In this document: positions 59,721-64,000 of the stretch, piece by piece
How positions within the stretch are numbered: position 1 is the first letter of the stretch
How the letters are laid out: every line of letters begins with the position of its first letter
Source: an uncultured Exiguobacterium sp.
GTDB lineage: Bacteria; Bacillota; Bacilli; Exiguobacteriales; Exiguobacteriaceae
DNA length: 64,000 nt
Direction of reading: 5' to 3'
Assembly: GCA_913775715.1 (NCBI GenBank)
Contig: CAJYMC010000007.1
Coordinates: 1,240,001-1,304,000, forward strand
Notes under the pieces: generated by a model
What the model saw: the letters and a program-made list of their open reading frames with translations, nothing else
Told to the model about the DNA's origin: nothing
Database searches by the model: none
Position numbers and translations under genes: made by a program

Positions 59721-61468
59721 TCGGAACGCCCTCCTTGTTCGACAAGTGATTCTAGTTGCTGGCGATCGTACGTCTCTTTATACCAACCGTCATGAGCGAG
59801 TAACTGCTCATGCGTGCCCCGTTCGATGATCCGACCGTCTTCGAGGACGATGATCTCATCGGTATGTGACACAGCCGACAGACGATGGGCAACAATGATT
59901 TGTGCTTGGTCATGATCCGCTGTGCGGAAGTGATGGATGATCGCTTCCTCCGTTTTAGCATCGACCGCAGACAACGCATCATCGAGCACTAAAATCGGAC
60001 AGTCTGCTAGTAATGCCCGGGCAATCGAGATCCGTTGTTTTTGACCACCGGATAATGTGACTCCTCGTTCCCCGACCATCGTCGCATATCCTTCCTTAAA
60101 GCCGAGAATGTCCTCATGGACTGCTGCAATGCGTGCCGCTTCCATGATGTCTTCCATTGATGCGTCCGGTTTTGCAAAGGCGATGTTATCGGCAATCGAC
60201 GCGGAGAACAGGAAATGATCTTGCGGAACGATCGCCACTTGACGTCGAACGGTATCCCGTGTCAATTGTTTGATGTCTCGTCCGCCAATCATGATCGCAC
60301 CTTGTTTGACGTCATATTCGCGAGACAATAAACGGACAAACGTTGATTTCCCAGCACCCGTCTTCCCGACGATTCCGAGCGATTTCCCGGGTTCCAATGT
60401 CACATCGACGTCTTGTAAGACCGGTTGCGTATCATAGATGAATCGTTTAATCCCGACATGGAGTTCCGGTGACGAGACACTCGTCGCCGCTTCCTTCGCA
60501 TCTTTGATTTCCGGTTCGATTGCAAGCATCCGCTCGATCCGGTCGTAAGAAGCACGACCACGTTCAACGATGTTGAACAACCAACCGAAGGCAAGCATCG
60601 GCCATGTCAATAAACCAAGATATGTAGTGAATGAGACGATGTCACCGATTCGAATCTCACCTTGTTGTAACAAATAGGCGCCGTAACCGACCGCGATGAT
60701 GTACGATAGACCGACTAATCCAAAAATCGTCGGGTCAAACAGCGCATCGATTTTTGCGACACGACGGTTCTTTTGGACGACGTCATCGGATAGATCCGTA
60801 AACGTCTGTACATCAGACTCCACTTCTCCTGTTGCTTTTAAGACGCGGACACCACTAATGCTTTCCGCGACCTTATCATTCAAATCGGAGAAGGCTTCTT
60901 GCGCATCATGAAAACGTGAATGCAACATTTTCCCGTAGCGTGACGTCAAGTAAACCATCAGCGGCATCGGCAGAAGTGACACGAGCGTTAATTTCCAACT
61001 GATCGTCGTGACCATTGTAATGATGACGAAGCTCCCCATCGTCACCGAGTCAACGAGCGTTAAAATACCGGCCCCCGCTGTCATCGATACCGCCTGTACG
61101 TCGTTCGTCGCATGTGCCATTAAATCTCCACTCCGGTATTTCTTATAGAACGATTGATCCAAATCTGAAAAATGACCATACAGTTGACTACGTAACAAGC
61201 GTCCGAGGCGAATCGATGCCCCAAAAATGTGAAAACGCCAAAAATAACGAATGAAATAGGTCGCAACCCCGATGAGTAGCAACGTACCGGCGAGACGAAT
61301 CAAATCACGCTTCGTCAAGCTTCCTTCGCTCAGACCATTGACTGTCGATCCAATGACCTTCGGTGGAATGAGTTCTAATCCTGCTACAAAAATCAAGCAG
61401 ATGACCCCAAGACTATACGCTTTCCATTCTCGTCGGAAAAACCAACCGAGTTTCTTGAAGACTCCCAT
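59717..61468 (-). CDS. Heterodimeric ABC exporter, subunit with Asp in place of catalytic Glu (BmrC/YheI-like)
   Basis: 583 residues, six membrane helices and a nucleotide-binding domain with GKTGAGKST, LSGGQKQR and LVLDDALSAVD. The residue after Walker B is Asp instead of Glu, the hallmark of BmrC-type subunits. Forms a multidrug exporter with the coupled next gene. AAAGGGGGGA precedes the ATG. No leader peptide like BmrB was found upstream. Confidence 0.87.
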   Translation of the reverse strand: MGVFKKLGWFFRREWKAYSLGVICLIFVAGLELIPPKVIGSTVNGLSEGSLTKRDLIRLAGTLLLIGVATYFIRYFWRFHIFGASIRLGRLLRSQLYGHFSDLDQSFYKKYRSGDLMAHATNDVQAVSMTAGAGILTLVDSVTMGSFVIITMVTTISWKLTLVSLLPMPLMVYLTSRYGKMLHSRFHDAQEAFSDLNDKVAESISGVRVLKATGEVESDVQTFTDLSDDVVQKNRRVAKIDALFDPTIFGLVGLSYIIAVGYGAYLLQQGEIRIGDIVSFTTYLGLLTWPMLAFGWLFNIVERGRASYDRIERMLAIEPEIKDAKEAATSVSSPELHVGIKRFIYDTQPVLQDVDVTLEPGKSLGIVGKTGAGKSTFVRLLSREYDVKQGAIMIGGRDIKQLTRDTVRRQVAIVPQDHFLFSASIADNIAFAKPDASMEDIMEAARIAAVHEDILGFKEGYATMVGERGVTLSGGQKQRISIARALLADCPILVLDDALSAVDAKTEEAIIHHFRTADHDQAQIIVAHRLSAVSHTDEIIVLEDGRIIERGTHEQLLAHDGWYKETYDRQQLESLVEQGGRSE

Positions 61469-61555
61469 TCAAGTCTCCCCCCTTTTTAAATCCTATGATT
61501 ATTTGAAATAGTCTCACATTTTAGATTAGTTCTCTTTCTAAAAAATAGCAAATAA

Positions 61556-61579
61556 AAAGGAGACCGTTAGGCCCCCTTT
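61556..61579 (-). terminator. Terminator of the yneF-type gene
   Basis: In RNA of the minus strand AAAGGGGGCC pairs with GGTCTCCTTT (two G-U pairs) around a four-base loop, followed by T residues. Confidence 0.7.
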
Positions 61580-61587
61580 CGTACAAC

Positions 61588-61818
61588 TTATTTTTTAGGT
61601 GATTTCATTGAACCACTCATTGAACGCATCACTTGGTTGACTTTCTTTTGTGATGGCTTTTGACCCATTTGCATCATCAATGTCTTAATCATATCTTCGT
61701 TGATTGGTGGGTTTTGCTCCAAGTAGTTCATCATGTATCGACGAGCGATATAGAAACCAAGGGCGACACCTGCTACCAAGCAAAGAAGGGCAATTAAAAT
61801 CCAAATCCATGTAGCCAA
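61588..61818 (-). CDS. UPF0154 / YneF-family small membrane protein
   Basis: 76 residues, one N-terminal helix (about 4-24), then [29 protein letters not shown], the UPF0154 signature. TTG start six bases after GAGGAGGA. Lies downstream of tkt as in Bacillus. Function unknown. Confidence 0.9.
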   Translation of the reverse strand: MATWIWILIALLCLVAGVALGFYIARRYMMNYLEQNPPINEDMIKTLMMQMGQKPSQKKVNQVMRSMSGSMKSPKK

Positions 61819-61897
61819 GTTGCTTCCTCCTCTAACTTAAAACGTCGCTTTTTACTATACTATAATTCCAATTGTTTGCATAGATGATAATAGATGA

Positions 61898-61930
61898 AAA
61901 ACGAGCCCGACGTAAGATCGGACCCGTTTT
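61898..61930 (-). terminator. Terminator of tkt
   Basis: 13-base arms AAAACGAGCCCGA / TCGGACCCGTTTT with wobble pairs and a T run on the minus strand. Confidence 0.7.
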
Positions 61931-61942
61931 CTCCGGAAGTAA

Positions 61943-63922
61943 TTATCCGAGTTGCTTGACTGTTGCTAATACATTTTCAACAGACATACCGTATTCTTTC
62001 AAGAGGAAGTCTCCAGGAGCAGATGCGCCGAAACGATCGATTCCGATGACTTGTCCTTCTGTTCCTACATATTTGTACCAACCAAGCGAAGCGCCTGCTT
62101 CGATCGCGACACGTTTCGTGATGTGTTTCGGAAGAACTGATTCTTTATACTCTGCTGACTGTGCTTCGAATACTTCCCATGACGGAAGCGAAACGACAGC
62201 TGCTGATTCACCAAGTTCTTTTTGTGCTTCGACAAGAAGGTGAACTTCTGAACCCGTACCGATCAAGAGCGTATCAGCTTTCGTGACGTCACCAGCGATG
62301 ACATAACCACCTTTTTCAGCGCCCTCTGTCGTCGTACCTTCCAGTTCAGGAAGACCTTGACGCGTCAAGACGAGAAGTGTCGGTTTGTCTTTTGCTTGAA
62401 CCGCTGTTTTCCATGCTGCGATCGTCTCTTTTCCGTCTGCTGGACGGTAGATCGTGACGTTCGGCATTGCACGGAAGCTCATCAAGTGCTCCACTGGCTC
62501 GTGTGTTGGACCATCTTCCCCAACAGCGATCGAGTCATGCGTCAAGACGAAGATTGATGGAAGTCCCATTAATGCTGCTAAACGAACCGCTGGACGGAGG
62601 TAATCCGAGAAGACGAAGAATGTAGCGCCGTAAGGAATGACGCCGCCGTGAAGTGCCATACCGTTGACAGCTGCAGCCATTGCGAATTCACGTACTCCGA
62701 ACCAGATGTTACGACCGCTTGGGTCGATATCGAAGTCTGCTTCGCCTTTGAGCATCGTGTTGTTCGATCCTGCAAGGTCAGCTGAACCACCGAACAATGT
62801 CGGAACGTTCTTCGCAAGACCGTTCAAGACTTCACCACTCGTTTGGCGTGTTGCTTTTTTCGATGACAAGTCGTACGTCGGAAGATCTGCTTCCCAGTTG
62901 CTTGGCAATTCGTTTGCGATCGCGCGAACGAGTTCAGCATGCAATTCTGGATGCGCTGCTTCGTATTGTTTCATCGTCTCGTTCCATGCGTCTTCTGCAG
63001 AAGCACCACGTTGGACGATCCGCTCGTCAAACAATGACTTAACTTCTTCAGGCACGTAGAACTCTTCGTGATCCCAAACGTAGCTTGCTTTCGTTAATTT
63101 GATTTCCGCTTCACCGAGTGGTGCACCGTGAGAAGCCGATTTACCTGATTTGTTCGGTGAACCGAAACCGATGACTGTCTTGACTTCGATCAATGTTGGT
63201 TTTGTCGTCTCTGCTTGTGCCGCCGCGATCGCTTTCGAAATCGAATCGATATCCGTTCCGTCTTCTACGCGAATGACTTGCCAGTTGTACGCTTCGAAGC
63301 GCTTCTGGACGTTTTCAGAGAATGATTTATCGAGATCGCCGTCAAGTGAGATATCGTTTGAATCGTACAATACGACCAATTTACCAAGACCAAGGTGACC
63401 TGCGAGTGAAGCCGCCTCAGCTGAGACACCTTCCATTAAGTCTCCATCTCCACAAATTCCGTATGTGAAGTGATCGACGACGTTGAGCTCGTCACGGTTG
63501 TATTTTGCTTCAAGATGACGTTCTGCCATCGCCATACCAACTGCCATTGCGATCCCTTGACCAAGTGGACCTGTTGTCGCATCTACACCAGCCGTGTGAC
63601 GGTATTCCGGGTGACCTGGTGTTTTTGATCCCCATTGACGGAATGATTTAAGATCATCCATTGATAGATCATATCCCGATAAGTGGAGGAGTGAGTAGAG
63701 AAGCATCGAACCGTGTCCGGCTGAAAGTACAAAACGGTCGCGGTTGAACCATTCTGGATTTTTAGGGTTGTGGTTCATATGATCCGCCCAAAGCGAGAAT
63801 GCCATCGGTGCTGCTCCCATTGGCATACCTGGGTGACCCGAATTCGCCTTTTGTACGGCATCAATCGATAAGGTACGAATCGTATTAATTGCTAATTGTT
63901 CTACTGTCGTCATGTTCGTCAA
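61943..63922 (-). CDS. tkt: Transketolase
   Basis: 659 residues. Moves two-carbon units between sugar phosphates in the pentose phosphate pathway using thiamine diphosphate. ThDP and metal motif [39 protein letters not shown]-terminal [14 protein letters not shown] and active-site [14 protein letters not shown] are intact. Start uncertain: a TTG lies nine bases after GAGAGG and is preferred; the ATG three codons further upstream abuts that site, and another ATG three codons downstream is too far from it. Confidence 0.95.
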   Translation of the reverse strand: MTNMTTVEQLAINTIRTLSIDAVQKANSGHPGMPMGAAPMAFSLWADHMNHNPKNPEWFNRDRFVLSAGHGSMLLYSLLHLSGYDLSMDDLKSFRQWGSKTPGHPEYRHTAGVDATTGPLGQGIAMAVGMAMAERHLEAKYNRDELNVVDHFTYGICGDGDLMEGVSAEAASLAGHLGLGKLVVLYDSNDISLDGDLDKSFSENVQKRFEAYNWQVIRVEDGTDIDSISKAIAAAQAETTKPTLIEVKTVIGFGSPNKSGKSASHGAPLGEAEIKLTKASYVWDHEEFYVPEEVKSLFDERIVQRGASAEDAWNETMKQYEAAHPELHAELVRAIANELPSNWEADLPTYDLSSKKATRQTSGEVLNGLAKNVPTLFGGSADLAGSNNTMLKGEADFDIDPSGRNIWFGVREFAMAAAVNGMALHGGVIPYGATFFVFSDYLRPAVRLAALMGLPSIFVLTHDSIAVGEDGPTHEPVEHLMSFRAMPNVTIYRPADGKETIAAWKTAVQAKDKPTLLVLTRQGLPELEGTTTEGAEKGGYVIAGDVTKADTLLIGTGSEVHLLVEAQKELGESAAVVSLPSWEVFEAQSAEYKESVLPKHITKRVAIEAGASLGWYKYVGTEGQVIGIDRFGASAPGDFLLKEYGMSVENVLATVKQLG

Positions 63923-64000
63923 AACAATCATCCTCTCTCTTTTTCACAAATTCCTACTCATTTTAGCACACTCTTAAATGTGATACAACTTTTCTAAATA

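Noticed and set aside
1..64000. Search for tRNA, rRNA, CRISPR arrays, insertion sequences, prophage and classical riboswitches
   Set aside because: No cloverleaf, repeat-spacer series, transposase, integrase, T-box or conserved riboswitch core was recognised by eye; weak or divergent examples could have been missed.

Overview
The window looks like a chromosomal segment of a low-to-medium G+C Bacillales bacterium, most probably Exiguobacterium. This is inferred from protein resemblance and from Bacillus-like gene neighbourhoods: a permease-scoA-scoB-hydroxybutyrate dehydrogenase block, ccdA-ccdC next to a DUF2621 gene, tkt-yneF, strong AGGAGG ribosome sites and many short intrinsic terminators. 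No rRNA, tRNA, insertion sequence, prophage or CRISPR array was seen. Gene symbols and family names come from reading motifs by eye; no search was run.

Layout. 0-3.5 kb is an iron locus on the minus strand: a siderophore synthetase cut by the window edge, a possible Fur-controlled small RNA, a Btr-type AraC regulator and an IsdG-type haem monooxygenase, with three Fur boxes. 3.5-6.2 kb has brnQ with a CodY box, divergent from a DUF2268 lipoprotein. 6.2-11 kb is a hydroxybutyrate/acetoacetate operon (permease, scoA, scoB, dehydrogenase, thiolase) with a promoter, a cre site and a tandem upstream operator. 11.2-13 kb has a diguanylate cyclase, a tiny membrane protein and a DUF350 protein. 13.1-16.1 kb is an A+T-rich islet of orphan membrane or secreted proteins and one broken gene. 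16.2-21.8 kb has rpiA, an M3 peptidase, trhA, DUF1836, DUF4003 and a small acidic protein. 21.8-25.2 kb pairs a histidine kinase with a degenerate GGDEF-EAL protein. 25-33 kb is mixed housekeeping: YaiI-type protein, ABC exporter, dehydrogenase, cutC with a DeoR regulator, plsY and a VanY-type peptidase. 33-40 kb has a thioesterase, a double-AAA CbxX-type ATPase and acnA. 40-48 kb has a stress-type membrane protein, lysR-rtcB, an NCS2 permease, an MBL hydrolase, a histidine-rich stress protein and prfC. 48-54 kb is the most interesting stretch: an MFS efflux gene behind a complete leader-peptide attenuator, then a cysteine-less NsrR homologue divergent from a shortened flavohaemoglobin-like gene, then a glyoxalase-LD-carboxypeptidase fusion. 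54-64 kb has ccdC-ccdA, a Spo0E-like peptide, an SH3b-3D cell-wall protein, a heterodimeric ABC exporter, yneF and tkt.

Shared control. Three unrelated genes (21.7, 40.06 and 46.4 kb) carry close matches to sigma-B promoters, suggesting a general-stress regulon. Iron (Fur), branched-chain amino acids (CodY) and carbon catabolite control (CcpA) are each visible as near-consensus sites. Where the longest reading frame began upstream of a good ribosome site, the start was moved to the codon with the better spacing.
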